A stretch of 64,000 nucleotides of DNA, taken from positions 4,286,750-4,350,749 of the forward strand of contig NZ_CP033877.1 in the NCBI RefSeq assembly GCF_006970445.1. The letters run 5' to 3'. Shown in pieces: positions 43,684-56,020 of this stretch. The position numbers were made by a program, and so were the translations under genes. Origin of the DNA: Stenotrophomonas maltophilia (GTDB lineage Bacteria > Pseudomonadota > Gammaproteobacteria > Xanthomonadales > Xanthomonadaceae). Position 1 is the stretch's first letter. Each line of letters opens with the position of its first letter. The notes beneath the pieces were generated by a model. It was not told the origin of the DNA and searched no databases. It saw only the letters and a list, made by a program, of their open reading frames with translations.

Positions 43684-43953
43684 TCAGCGCGACAACACCT
43701 TGGCGCGCAACTGCTCGTACTCCACTTCGCTCAGCTGGCCGTTGTCCTTGCGCTGGTTCAACGCGGCCAGCTCGGCCTGCACGTTGTCCGGCAGGGCCTG
43801 CTCACGGGCCACGTGGCGAGCAGCGGAGAGCTGCTCCGGCGGGCGCTTGCCGGCCCGCCAGGCGGCGATGAAGACACCGACGATGATGGCGCCGAACACC
43901 AGCGTACCGATGCCCCAGATCAACCATTGCATCCATCCCAGTTCGGGTCCCAT
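43684..43953 (-). CDS. Small membrane protein with SHOCT domain
   Basis: An 89-residue protein: one membrane helix (residues about 9-32, 'WLIWGIGTLVFGAIIVGVFI') and a C-terminal SHOCT motif ('ALNQRKDNGQLSEVEYEQLR'). SHOCT is a short oligomerisation domain found at the ends of many membrane proteins. It lies just downstream of hemB on the other side of a 32-base gap, on the same strand. Confidence 0.8.
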   Translation of the reverse strand: MGPELGWMQWLIWGIGTLVFGAIIVGVFIAAWRAGKRPPEQLSAARHVAREQALPDNVQAELAALNQRKDNGQLSEVEYEQLRAKVLSR

Positions 43954-43985
43954 CGCGTATTCCTCCGTCTATCGTGGCGCTATTG

Positions 43986-45912
<1,927 letters not shown>

Positions 45913-46035
45913 GGGGCAGCCGCGCCGGGCGCGGATTCACAGGCACGCGGGGGGCTCGCGCAGCCGTTCATTGTACGCCCCTGCCCGGCCCGCGGCCGTG
46001 TACCTGCGACGCCCTGTCGCACCCGGCGACGCGGC

Positions 46036-46284
46036 TCAGATCACGCCGCCACCCAGGCCCAGGCGCAGGATGCCGACCACCACCACGATGCCGTTCAGCA
46101 CCAGCCCGGCCCAGGCCCGGCCACGCTTGGTCGGGTGGGTGAACAGGATGCCCAGCGCGGCGATCACCGCGCCCACGGCGGCGAACGGGATCAGGAACCA
46201 GTTGCCCCAGCCCAGCAGCGGAATCAGCGCCAGGATCATCCACAACAGCGCCAGTACGCCCCACAACAGACTGATCACACCCAT
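46036..46284 (-). CDS. Small two- to three-helix membrane protein, 82 aa
   Basis: Two to three hydrophobic segments ('LLWGVLALLWMILALIPLLG', 'IPFAAVGAVIAALGILF', 'GLVLNGIVVVVGILRLGL') joined by 'THPTKRGRAW', the arrangement of DUF4190-like small proteins. No function known. Confidence 0.7.
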   Translation of the reverse strand: MGVISLLWGVLALLWMILALIPLLGWGNWFLIPFAAVGAVIAALGILFTHPTKRGRAWAGLVLNGIVVVVGILRLGLGGGVI

Positions 46285-46470
46285 TCCGCTCTCCCGCAGT
46301 TGGTTCCTGTCTGTCCACCATAGTCGTTCCCGCGGTCGCCGCCTACTGCCGTTGGCGGGGCTGTCACCGGCAGCGTGCTAGCGTGCTGCCGTGCGTGCTC
46401 TGGGCCGGGTGTTGGCGCCGATTCAGAGTGGCCCGCCGATGATCGCAACCAGTCCTACAGGGGTCGTGCC

Positions 46471-46935
46471 ATGAACATCCGTTGGGCCGCGTTGGCGGCC
46501 ATCCTGCTGGTCGCCGCCGGCTGTGCCAGCACTTCCAAGGTCATGCTGGGGCGCGCCCGCGCGCCGATCGATCCGGCACTGGTGCAGATCTATTCGACGC
46601 CGCCGGCCGGCTCCCAGGAAATCGCCCAGCTGGAATCGGCGTCTGCCGTGGGCTTCGGCACGCAGGGCCAGACCGATGCGGCAGTGGCACGCCTGAAGCG
46701 TGAGGCAGCGGCACTGGGCGCCAATGGCGTGGTGCTGATGGGCGTGGGCAGCAGCGGCTCGCCGGTCGGCATGTCGGTGGGCGCCGGCACGTTCGGCTCG
46801 CATGTGGGCGGTGGCGTCGGCATTGGTATTCCGACCACGCAGAAGCGCGCCGCCGGCGTCGCGATCTGGGTACCGAACCCGGCACCCCCGGCACGGCTGC
46901 CGACGCAGGTGATCACGCCGCAGCCGCAGCGTTGA
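46471..46935 (+). CDS. Gly-rich lipoprotein, 154 aa
   Basis: A lipoprotein with lipobox 'LLVAAGCAST'. Residues about 30-90 form a small domain ('EIAQLESASAVGFGTQGQTD', 'AARL...LGANGVVLMGVGS' style alternating pattern) like the YbjQ/DUF4156 outer-membrane lipoproteins, followed by a Gly-rich stretch ('GVGIGIPTT') and a Pro-rich tail. The TGA stop is inside the hairpin GTTGACCC-TCCC-GGGTCAAC (46931-46950). Function unknown. Confidence 0.7.
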   Translation: MNIRWAALAAILLVAAGCASTSKVMLGRARAPIDPALVQIYSTPPAGSQEIAQLESASAVGFGTQGQTDAAVARLKREAAALGANGVVLMGVGSSGSPVGMSVGAGTFGSHVGGGVGIGIPTTQKRAAGVAIWVPNPAPPARLPTQVITPQPQR

Positions 46936-46950
46936 CCCTCCCGGGTCAAC
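46931..46950. terminator. Hairpin overlapping the lipoprotein stop codon
   Basis: GTTGACCC/GGGTCAAC inverted repeat without a T-run; likely 3'-end stabiliser or weak terminator. Confidence 0.5.
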
Positions 46951-46954
46951 GCCG

Positions 46955-47268
46955 GTAGTGCCGGCCGCTGGCCGGCAACCTCAGGAATGCTTCCTGCGCC
47001 AAGGGAATGCCGGCCAGCGGCCGGCACTACCCCTGCAACAACCGACGCATCGTTCTGGTAGGTGCCAACCTTGGTTGGCACGAAACCCGCGGCGCCGACC
47101 AAGGTCGGCATCTACCAACGGCGATTGCCGGCCAGCGGCCGGCACTACCCCTGCAACAACCGACGCATCGTTCTGGTAGGTGCCAACCTTGGTTGGCACG
47201 AAACCCGCGGCGCCGACCAGGGTCGGCATCTACCAACGGCGATTGCCGGCCAGCGGCCGGCACTACCC
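46955..47268. repeat. Second 118-bp composite SMAG array (about 2.5 units)
   Basis: An inverted SMAG pair (46955-47030) leads into two units starting at 47055 and 47173, exactly 118 bp apart, each with the same three palindromes in the same order as the array at 31741. The spacer CCCCTGCAACAACCGACGCATCG is almost identical to that of the first array. The block fills the 341-base gap between convergent genes. Confidence 0.93.
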
Positions 47269-47276
47269 GATGATGC

Positions 47277-49076
47277 TCAGCGCTTGTACTTCGGCACGAA
47301 CACCTTGTTCACCGCATCGGCCAGCTGGTCCGGCGGCAGCAGGCCCTGGTCGAGCAGGAAGTTGTTGAACGCCAGGCGATCAAACTTCGCACCCAGTGCC
47401 AGCTCGGTCTGCATGCGCAGTTCCAGGATGCGGGTGTAGCCGTAGAAGTAGCTGCCGGCCTGGCCCGGCATGCGCACCATGTAGCGGTCCAGTTCCTGGG
47501 TGGCCATCGCCTTGGACAGGCCGACCTGCTCCATCAGCACTCGCTCGCCGTTGGCACGGTCGGTCAGGCCGAGGTTGAGCATCGGGTCGAGCATCGCGCG
47601 TGCGGCGCGCAGCAGGCGGAACTGCAGGGCGATCATCTGCCCGTCCAGCGGCTCGTACGGCACCATCTCGGCTTCGGCATACAGCGCCCAGCCTTCCACG
47701 TTCACCGAATTGAACGCGAACATGGTGCGTGCCAGCGACACGCCGCGCTCGACCATGGCGGTGAACTGCAGCTCGTGACCGGGGCGGCCTTCATGCGCGC
47801 TCAGCGTCCACGCCGCCGCACCGAAGTTGAAATCGTCGTACTGTGCGCCTGGGCCCGCCGCCGGGTTGCCCAGCGGCAGCACGAAGGTGCCCTGCTGCCC
47901 GGTGTTGTTGACCAGCGGTGCCGGCAGGAAATGCGGGGCCGGGCTGGCCGCGCTCTCGGCCGCCGAACCCAGGCGCATCTGCATGGCGCGCTTGGGCACG
48001 TCGACGATGGCATGCTCGCGGATCAGCGGATCGATCGCGTCGATCACCTTGCGGTAGTGGCCTTCCAGATGGTCGTCGGCGATCTTGTCGGCCTTCAGCG
48101 CACGGATCACCGCCACCGGGTCGCTCGGGTCGGCCACCTTCAGGCCCTTGTCCTTCGCCACCAGCGGCGCCAGTTGCTGCATCGCCGAACGGGTTTCCAT
48201 GAACTCCAGCTGCGCGCGCTGCATCAGCAGCTTCGGGTCGATATCGATACCGACCTGCTTGAGCTGGTAGGCGTACAACGGTGCCGGCAGGCGCGCGTCG
48301 GCACGCGCCTTCGGCAGCACGGTCGTGCGCGTCCAGCTGGCGTAGTCCTTCATCTGCCCGGCCAGAGCCTTCATCGCTTCATCGGCGCCGGCGATCTGGT
48401 ACTTCTTCAGCAGCGACTCGATGCCGGTGATGTAGGTCTCGACGTTGTCCAGCGACTGCTGCACTTCGATCTTCGTCGGCTGCAGCCGGCTGCCGTCCTT
48501 CAAGCGCTCTTCGTAGCGCTGGCGGGCCAGCGTGGTGAACGCGGTGCCGCCCGGCTGCAGGCCGGCGTAAGCCTTGAGGCGGTCGAGTGCCTTGGCCCGG
48601 CGCTCGGCCGGCACCTGGTCGGACAGCAGCAGGTTGAGGCCACTGAACACCGTCTGCGGCGCGTCACTCCACGGCAGCAGGTACTTCTCGTTGAGCTCGC
48701 TGCCTTCGATGTTCTGGTTGGCGGCGTGGATCATGATCTCCAGGTCCTGGCGGACATTGGGATCCCTTTCGGTGGCCAGCTTCGCCTTCAGTTCGTCGCG
48801 GGCCTTGGCCATCGCGGCGCGGTAGCGCTTGCCGTTGTCCGGGCCGAGGTCGGCCACCTTGTCGTCGTAGCCGGGCACGCCGAAGAAGCCGGTTTCTTCC
48901 GGCTGGAACGGGCCCTGCGCATCAAGCAGGATCTGCGCCAGTGCATTGCTGCGGGCCACCCAGGCCGGGCTGGCAGGAGTAGCGGACTTGGCGGCAGGTG
49001 CAGCCAGCGCCGGCGGTGCGGACAGCAACGGGGCAGCGGTCAGGGCCAGGGCAACGGCCAACGCGATCGGCTTCAT
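47277..49076 (-). CDS. DUF885 family exported metallopeptidase-like protein
   Basis: A 599-residue protein with a signal peptide ('VALALTAAPLLSAPPALAAP'). The DUF885 domain covers most of the chain and carries the zinc-peptidase-like motif 'HEGRPGHELQF' followed downstream by 'NVEGWALYAEAEMVPYE', whose Glu would be the third ligand. Substrate is unknown; family members are probably periplasmic carboxypeptidase-like enzymes. It is oriented against the 118-bp array. Confidence 0.88.
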   Translation of the reverse strand: MKPIALAVALALTAAPLLSAPPALAAPAAKSATPASPAWVARSNALAQILLDAQGPFQPEETGFFGVPGYDDKVADLGPDNGKRYRAAMAKARDELKAKLATERDPNVRQDLEIMIHAANQNIEGSELNEKYLLPWSDAPQTVFSGLNLLLSDQVPAERRAKALDRLKAYAGLQPGGTAFTTLARQRYEERLKDGSRLQPTKIEVQQSLDNVETYITGIESLLKKYQIAGADEAMKALAGQMKDYASWTRTTVLPKARADARLPAPLYAYQLKQVGIDIDPKLLMQRAQLEFMETRSAMQQLAPLVAKDKGLKVADPSDPVAVIRALKADKIADDHLEGHYRKVIDAIDPLIREHAIVDVPKRAMQMRLGSAAESAASPAPHFLPAPLVNNTGQQGTFVLPLGNPAAGPGAQYDDFNFGAAAWTLSAHEGRPGHELQFTAMVERGVSLARTMFAFNSVNVEGWALYAEAEMVPYEPLDGQMIALQFRLLRAARAMLDPMLNLGLTDRANGERVLMEQVGLSKAMATQELDRYMVRMPGQAGSYFYGYTRILELRMQTELALGAKFDRLAFNNFLLDQGLLPPDQLADAVNKVFVPKYKR

Positions 49077-49143
49077 GGTGCACTCCAGGACAGGGTTGCC
49101 CGCACCCTACGCGCTCAGCGCGGTGGCGACAATCGGCCGGAGG

Positions 49144-49659
49144 TCACAACGCCGCGGTCAGCGGGCATTCGCCACGTTCGCGGCAGGCCTGCAGCTCGCA
49201 TTCCTGCGCGGCCTCATCGTCATCCAGCGCGGTCAGGTCGAAGGTCTGCTTGTTCTCGCCCAGCACGTACATCACCGGGTAGTCCCACACGTCGTCGCTG
49301 CGGGTGCCCTTCACGAACAGCCGGCCGTGCGCATGCGGTCCTTCCAGGGCCACGGTCAGGCCGACATCGCGCTGGCCGTTGATCGCGGTCTGCATGCTGC
49401 CCAGCGGCATCGATTCGGTACGCAGCGGTTCGCCGAAGGCTTCCACCAGTTCGATGCTGCATCCGGCGCGACGCATCGCCTCGCGCATCGGCGGGCTCTC
49501 GCGTGCCGCCTCGCTCCAGCGCAGCACGCTCCAGGCCACCACGCCACCGGCACCGGCCAGTACCAGCAGCACGGCCAGCGGCATCGCCCAGCGCCAGTGA
49601 CGGCACCACCAACCGGCAGGCTTCGGGCCATGGGTGGGAATCGGCGGTGGCAGGGTCAT
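49144..49659 (-). CDS. Coa1-like (cytochrome oxidase complex assembly 1) membrane protein
   Basis: A 171-residue protein with one membrane helix (about 24-45, 'WAMPLAVLLVLAGAGGVVAW') and an extracytoplasmic domain resembling PF08695: 'SEAARESPPMREAM', 'PLGSMQTAINGQRDVGLTV', 'VKGTRSDDVWDYPVMYVL'. Four cysteines near the C-terminus ('CSIELV', 'CELQACRERGECP') are unusual for the family. No oxidase genes are nearby, so the role is unclear. It lies between DUF885 and DPP-IV genes on the same strand. Confidence 0.7.
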   Translation of the reverse strand: MTLPPPIPTHGPKPAGWWCRHWRWAMPLAVLLVLAGAGGVVAWSVLRWSEAARESPPMREAMRRAGCSIELVEAFGEPLRTESMPLGSMQTAINGQRDVGLTVALEGPHAHGRLFVKGTRSDDVWDYPVMYVLGENKQTFDLTALDDDEAAQECELQACRERGECPLTAAL

Positions 49660-49684
49660 CGGCGGGCTCCTTCCCGTTGGTGCA

Positions 49685-52072
<2,388 letters not shown>

Positions 52073-52762
52073 TCAACGCTGGCCGAACAGGTGCTTGCGC
52101 TCCTCGTCGCTGAGCGGCTTGCCGGCGTTCGGGTTCACCTGCTGGCGCAGGGCATAGGCGCGCTGGGTGGCCGGGCGCGCGGCGATGGCCTCGTGCCAGC
52201 GCTTGAGGTTCGGGAAGGCGGCGAAGTCCACCGGCAGCTTGTCGTAGGCGCCGATCCACGGGTAGCTGGCCATGTCGGCGATGGTGTACTCGTCGCCGGC
52301 CAGGAAGGCATGCTCGGCCAGGCGCTTGTCCATCACGCCGTGCAGGCGGCGCACTTCGTTGTCATAGCGCTCGACCGCGTAGGGGATCTTTTCCGGCGCA
52401 TACACATTGAAATGCCCCATCTGGCCGCTCATCGGGCCCAGGCCCGCCATCTGCCAGAACAGCCATTCCAGGGTGGTCACGCGGCCGCGCGGGTCGCTGG
52501 GCAGGAAGCGGCCGGTCTTCTCGGCCAGGTACAGCAGGATCGCACCGGACTCGAACACGCTCTGCGGGGCGCCGCCATCGGCCGGGGCCTGGTCGACGAT
52601 GGCCGGCATCTTGTTGTTGGGCGAAATGGCCAGGAATTCCGGCTTGAACTGGTCGCCCGAGCCGATGTTGACCGGGTGGATGCGGTATTCCAGGCCGGCT
52701 TCTTCCAGCAACAGGGTCACTTTGTGGCCGTTCGGGGTGGGCCAGTAATACAGGTCGATCAT
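52073..52762 (-). CDS. Glutathione S-transferase (YfcG/Ure2p-like)
   Basis: A 229-residue GST. The thioredoxin-like N-domain begins 'MIDLYYWPTPNGHKVTLLLE' with 'NNKMPAIVD' and 'VFESGAILLYLAEK' (glutathione-binding Ser and cis-Pro). The C-terminal helical domain has 'WQMAGLGPMSGQMGHFNVYA', typical of the Nu class that acts as disulfide reductase with bound GSSG. The start at 52762 is the family start; the longer frame covers intergenic sequence. Confidence 0.92.
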   Translation of the reverse strand: MIDLYYWPTPNGHKVTLLLEEAGLEYRIHPVNIGSGDQFKPEFLAISPNNKMPAIVDQAPADGGAPQSVFESGAILLYLAEKTGRFLPSDPRGRVTTLEWLFWQMAGLGPMSGQMGHFNVYAPEKIPYAVERYDNEVRRLHGVMDKRLAEHAFLAGDEYTIADMASYPWIGAYDKLPVDFAAFPNLKRWHEAIAARPATQRAYALRQQVNPNAGKPLSDEERKHLFGQR

Positions 52763-52874
52763 GGCGTCGGCTCGGGGTGCGGAAAGGAACCTGAAGTCTA
52801 GTGCGTGAGTTGGGTTGGCACCGTCATGGCGGGCCGGTAACCTCGCCTCTCCCCCGAAACGCAGCATCCCCCGC

Positions 52875-53495
52875 ATGAGTGCAAACCGCCCGCCGCTCTC
52901 CCCGTTGTCCACGCTGATCTTCGCCTCGCGCTGGCTGCAGCTGCCGCTGTACCTGGGCCTGATCGTGGCGCAGTGCGTCTACGTGTTCCTGTTCGGCAAG
53001 GAACTGTGGCACCTGATCTCGCATTCCGCCTCGATGGGTGAACAGCAGATCATGCTGATCGTGCTGGGCCTGATCGACGTGGTGATGATCTCCAACCTGC
53101 TGGTGATGGTGATCGTCGGCGGCTATGAGACCTTCGTCTCGCGCCTGCGCCTGGAAGGCCACCCGGACCAGCCGGAGTGGCTGAGCCACGTCAACGCCAG
53201 CGTGCTGAAGGTGAAGCTGGCGATGGCGATCATCGGCATTTCCTCGATCCACCTGCTGAAGACCTTCATCGCCAGTGGCGCGCTGAATGGCATCCCGCTG
53301 TGCACGCCGGAGCAGATGACTGTGGCCGCCGCCAACATCGGTGTCGCCCGCTGCTCGATGCTGACCCCGGACGGCGTGCTGTGGCAGACCATCATCCACT
53401 GCGTGTTCATCCTGTCGGCGATCGGCATCGCCTGGACCGACAAGCTGATGTCCAACGGCCACAGCAAGCACCACGACAAAGCGCAAGACCACTGA
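52875..53495 (+). CDS. UPF0114 (YqhA-like) membrane protein
   Basis: A 206-residue protein of the TIGR00645/UPF0114 family with four membrane helices. Signatures are '[20 protein letters not shown]', '[15 protein letters not shown]' and '[20 protein letters not shown]'. Function is not established. The start '[10 protein letters not shown]' at 52875 avoids overlapping the divergent gst promoter region. A GC-rich hairpin (53533-53566, CCGGCCACCGCC/GGCGGTGGCCGG) follows and may end the transcript. Confidence 0.9.
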   Translation: MSANRPPLSPLSTLIFASRWLQLPLYLGLIVAQCVYVFLFGKELWHLISHSASMGEQQIMLIVLGLIDVVMISNLLVMVIVGGYETFVSRLRLEGHPDQPEWLSHVNASVLKVKLAMAIIGISSIHLLKTFIASGALNGIPLCTPEQMTVAAANIGVARCSMLTPDGVLWQTIIHCVFILSAIGIAWTDKLMSNGHSKHHDKAQDH

Positions 53496-53532
53496 GGTCG
53501 TTGCCAGCAGCGGCATGACGCCGTTGCCCGTT

Positions 53533-53566
53533 CCGGCCACCGCCCCTTGTACGCGGCGGTGGCCGG
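53533..53566 (+). terminator. GC-rich hairpin after UPF0114 gene
   Basis: CCGGCCACCGCC-N10-GGCGGTGGCCGG; no T-run, so termination is uncertain. Confidence 0.45.
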
Positions 53567-53695
53567 GATGCTAGATTGCACCCTCGCCGTTGCCGGCGGT
53601 GGCGTCGGGAAACGTCACCCTGCCGCGCCCGGACCGCAGGTCCCGGCCATGCACATCAATGATTTACGTCACGTCGTCTTCTAGAGGGGAGCAGG

Positions 53696-54709
53696 ATGTC
53701 GCACGTCTCAACGATCACCGCCGCGCGCCGGTGGCTGCCGGTTGCCCTGGCACTGGCACTGGCCGCCTGCTCGGGCAAGGAAGAAACCGCAGCACCGGCC
53801 CCGGCCGCCGCACCCAGCGCCGCTGCACCGGCCGCACCGGTGGTCGCTGCCAAGGTGCAGTCGATGGGCACCGAGCAGCTGCGTGAGTCGGCCAGCCAGG
53901 CGCTGCGCGAGAACCGCATGTACGCGCCGGCCGGCGACAACGCCATCGAGTACTACCTCGCCCTGCGCGACAAGACCCCGGACGACGCCTCGGTGAAGAG
54001 CGCGCTGACCGACCTGCTGCCCTACACCCTGATCGCCGCCGAACAGCACCTGGGTCGCGAGGACTACACCGAAGCGCAGCGCCTGGTGGCGCTGATCGAG
54101 AAGGTGGATGCGTCCGCACCGGCGCTACCGCGCCTGAAGGAAGGCCTCGCCAAGGGCGTGCAGAACGCTGCCAAGCGCACCGAGGCCGAAGCCGAGAAGG
54201 CGAAGAAGGACGCCGACGACCGCAGCAAGCAGCAGACCGAACAGCAGCGCCTGGCCGAGCAGCGCGCCAAGGAAGCCGACGCGGCCAAGCAGATCGCCGC
54301 GCAGCAGGATGCCGCCCGTCGCGACAATGAACGCCAGGAAGCCGAGCGCCAGGCCGCCGCCCGCCGCGAAGCCGAGCAGAAGCAGCAGCAGGCCGCCGCC
54401 CAGCAGGCCAGCGCCGCGCGCCAGGCCGCGGCTCCGGCGGCCGCTGCGGCCCCGAACCTGCGCCCGGTCAGCACCCCGGCACCCCGCTATCCGTCCGAGG
54501 CACTGCGTGCGGGCACCTCCGGCGAAGTGCTGGTGGAAATCACCGTCGGCACCGATGGCTCGGTGATCAACGCCCGCGTGCTGCGCGCAACGCCGTCGCG
54601 CGTCTTCGATCGCGAAGCAATGAACGCCGTCAAGCGCTGGCGCTTCGAGCCGGTCAGCGCACCGGTCACCACCCGCCGCACCCTCGTATTCGCCCCGGGC
54701 GGCACCTGA
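53696..54709 (+). CDS. TonB-like lipoprotein with Ala/Gln/Glu-rich coiled coil
   Basis: A 337-residue protein with lipobox 'ALALAACSGK', an N-terminal helical domain (about 55-150), a long charged coiled coil (about 155-250) and a C-terminal TonB domain ('PRYPSEALRAGTSGEVLVEI', 'DREAMNAVKRWRFEPV'). TonB proteins are normally anchored by an uncleaved inner-membrane helix; here a lipoprotein signal with Ser at +2 predicts outer-membrane sorting. It may be structural or link envelope layers instead of driving transport. No ExbB/ExbD genes are nearby. Confidence 0.8.
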   Translation: MSHVSTITAARRWLPVALALALAACSGKEETAAPAPAAAPSAAAPAAPVVAAKVQSMGTEQLRESASQALRENRMYAPAGDNAIEYYLALRDKTPDDASVKSALTDLLPYTLIAAEQHLGREDYTEAQRLVALIEKVDASAPALPRLKEGLAKGVQNAAKRTEAEAEKAKKDADDRSKQQTEQQRLAEQRAKEADAAKQIAAQQDAARRDNERQEAERQAAARREAEQKQQQAAAQQASAARQAAAPAAAAAPNLRPVSTPAPRYPSEALRAGTSGEVLVEITVGTDGSVINARVLRATPSRVFDREAMNAVKRWRFEPVSAPVTTRRTLVFAPGGT

Positions 54710-54712
54710 CCG

Positions 54713-54745
54713 CAAAAGGGGACGGAGGGGATTAAGTCGTTTCCG
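54713..54745 (+). repeat. Solo copy of RAYT-linked REP
   Basis: AAAAGGGGACGGAGGGGATTAAGTCGTTTC, matching the two copies flanking the RAYT gene 1.2 kb downstream. Confidence 0.85.
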
Positions 54746-54760
54746 ACCCGCAATGACGAC

Positions 54761-54783
54761 ACGGCCCGGCATGTCCGGGCCGT
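54761..54783. terminator. Bidirectional hairpin between convergent genes
   Basis: ACGGCCCGG-CATGT-CCGGGCCGT between the TonB-like gene and the small minus-strand gene. Confidence 0.6.
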
Positions 54784-54790
54784 ACTCGTT

Positions 54791-55045
54791 TCAGGAGAGA
54801 CTGTCGATCAGGCGCTGCAGTGCCGGATCGCGTGCGGCCAGCACCTGGAACAGGCCCAGCGCATGCAGGCCCGGCAGCAGCGCACGCAGGTCGGCTTCGG
54901 CGGTGGCGCGGAGGGCGGAATCACTGGCCGGGTCCCGCCAGTCGCGGACGCTGGCAAGGAAGGCACCGACGCTGCCCTTGCGCACGGTGACGCCGTTCAC
55001 CTGCACGTCGTTCTGGTGGTCGGGAAGAATGTCCTGTGGCTGCAT
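54791..55045 (-). CDS. Small hypothetical protein, 84 aa, divergent from AraC gene
   Basis: Unrecognised soluble protein beginning 'MQPQDILPDHQNDVQVNGVT', with 'KGSVGAFLASVRDW' and a Leu/Ala-rich helical C-terminal half ('LRALLPGLHALGLFQVLAAR'). It is divergent from the AraC-type regulator with 72 bases between starts, so it is a likely target of that regulator. No function can be given. Confidence 0.6.
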   Translation of the reverse strand: MQPQDILPDHQNDVQVNGVTVRKGSVGAFLASVRDWRDPASDSALRATAEADLRALLPGLHALGLFQVLAARDPALQRLIDSLS

Positions 55046-55117
55046 GGGTGATGCTCCTGTGGGATCGGGAGCCCAGTGTGCCGCCCAGCCAGCGGCACTT
55101 CTGCCGTATAACTGCCA

Positions 55118-55921
55118 TTGGATATGGCAGATCAGACATCACCTGCGTTGATTGACCCCGCTTTGGCGAACGCCGAAGGCGGTCCCCTCGTCATGGCCTC
55201 CCAGCTGCGGGTGCCCGGACGGCGCCGCACCGCGCGCCACCAGCACGTGCGCGGCCAGTTGCTGGGTGCCCACCACGGCATGCTGCGGATCGCGGCCGGC
55301 GACCTGCACTGGCTGCTGCCGGCGGGGCATGTTGCCTGGATTCCGCCCTTGCTGCCCCACGCACTGGTGGGGGCGGAAGGGTTCGATGGCTGGAGCCTGT
55401 ACTTCTGCGCCGAGGCCTGCCTGGATCTTCCCGCCCAACCGCGTATTTTCCAGCCCAACGCGCTGTTGCAGGCCGCGATGACGCGTGCGCTGCACTGGCC
55501 ACACCAGGCACTGGACGCCGCGCAGGCACGCCTGGCCGGCGTGATCGCCGATGAGATCACCGCCAGCACGCCCCTGCCGCTTGCCCTGCCACAACCGCAG
55601 GATCGGCGGTTGCAGAAGATCGCTTCGGTGCTGGCGCGTTCGCCGGACGACCTGCGCAGCATCGAGGCGTGGGCGGCCGCCAGCGGGCTGTCCAGCCGCA
55701 GTCTCGCCCGCCGTTGGCAGGCCGAAACCCACATGACGCTGAGCCAGTGGCGGCAACGCCTGCGCGTGCTGCTGGCGCTGCCCCGTCTGCTGTCCGGCGA
55801 GCCGGTGATCAGCGTCGCGCTGTCGATGGGCTACGACACGCCGAGTGCCTTCATCACCGTATTCAAGCGTGAGATGGGGGTGACGCCCGCGCGGTACGCA
55901 AAAGGGGACGGAGGGGATTAA
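55118..55921 (+). CDS. AraC family transcriptional regulator
   Basis: A 267-residue regulator: an N-terminal cupin-like ligand domain ('RRTARHQHVRGQLLGAHHG', 'LLPAGHVAWIPPLLPHAL') and a C-terminal double helix-turn-helix ('WAAASGLSSRSLARRW', 'VISVALSMGYDTPSAFITVF'). The last residues 'KGDGGD' and the TAA stop are encoded by a REP copy (55900-55931). The start may be the Met at 55124. The natural target is probably the divergent small gene or itself. Confidence 0.88.
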   Translation: MDMADQTSPALIDPALANAEGGPLVMASQLRVPGRRRTARHQHVRGQLLGAHHGMLRIAAGDLHWLLPAGHVAWIPPLLPHALVGAEGFDGWSLYFCAEACLDLPAQPRIFQPNALLQAAMTRALHWPHQALDAAQARLAGVIADEITASTPLPLALPQPQDRRLQKIASVLARSPDDLRSIEAWAAASGLSSRSLARRWQAETHMTLSQWRQRLRVLLALPRLLSGEPVISVALSMGYDTPSAFITVFKREMGVTPARYAKGDGGD

Positions 55922-55931
55922 GTCGCTTTCG
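55900..55931 (+). repeat. Left REP copy flanking RAYT
   Basis: AAAAGGGGACGGAGGGGATTAAGTCG followed by CTTTCGAC; overlaps the last codons and stop of the AraC gene. Confidence 0.85.
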
Positions 55932-56020
55932 ACTCATCCGACACGGCTTCGCGGCGTTGCCTGATGTCCTGCTCCGCGGCCGCGATGACAGGCTGGAAAC
56001 CCCTTCAGTCTTCGAATCCC

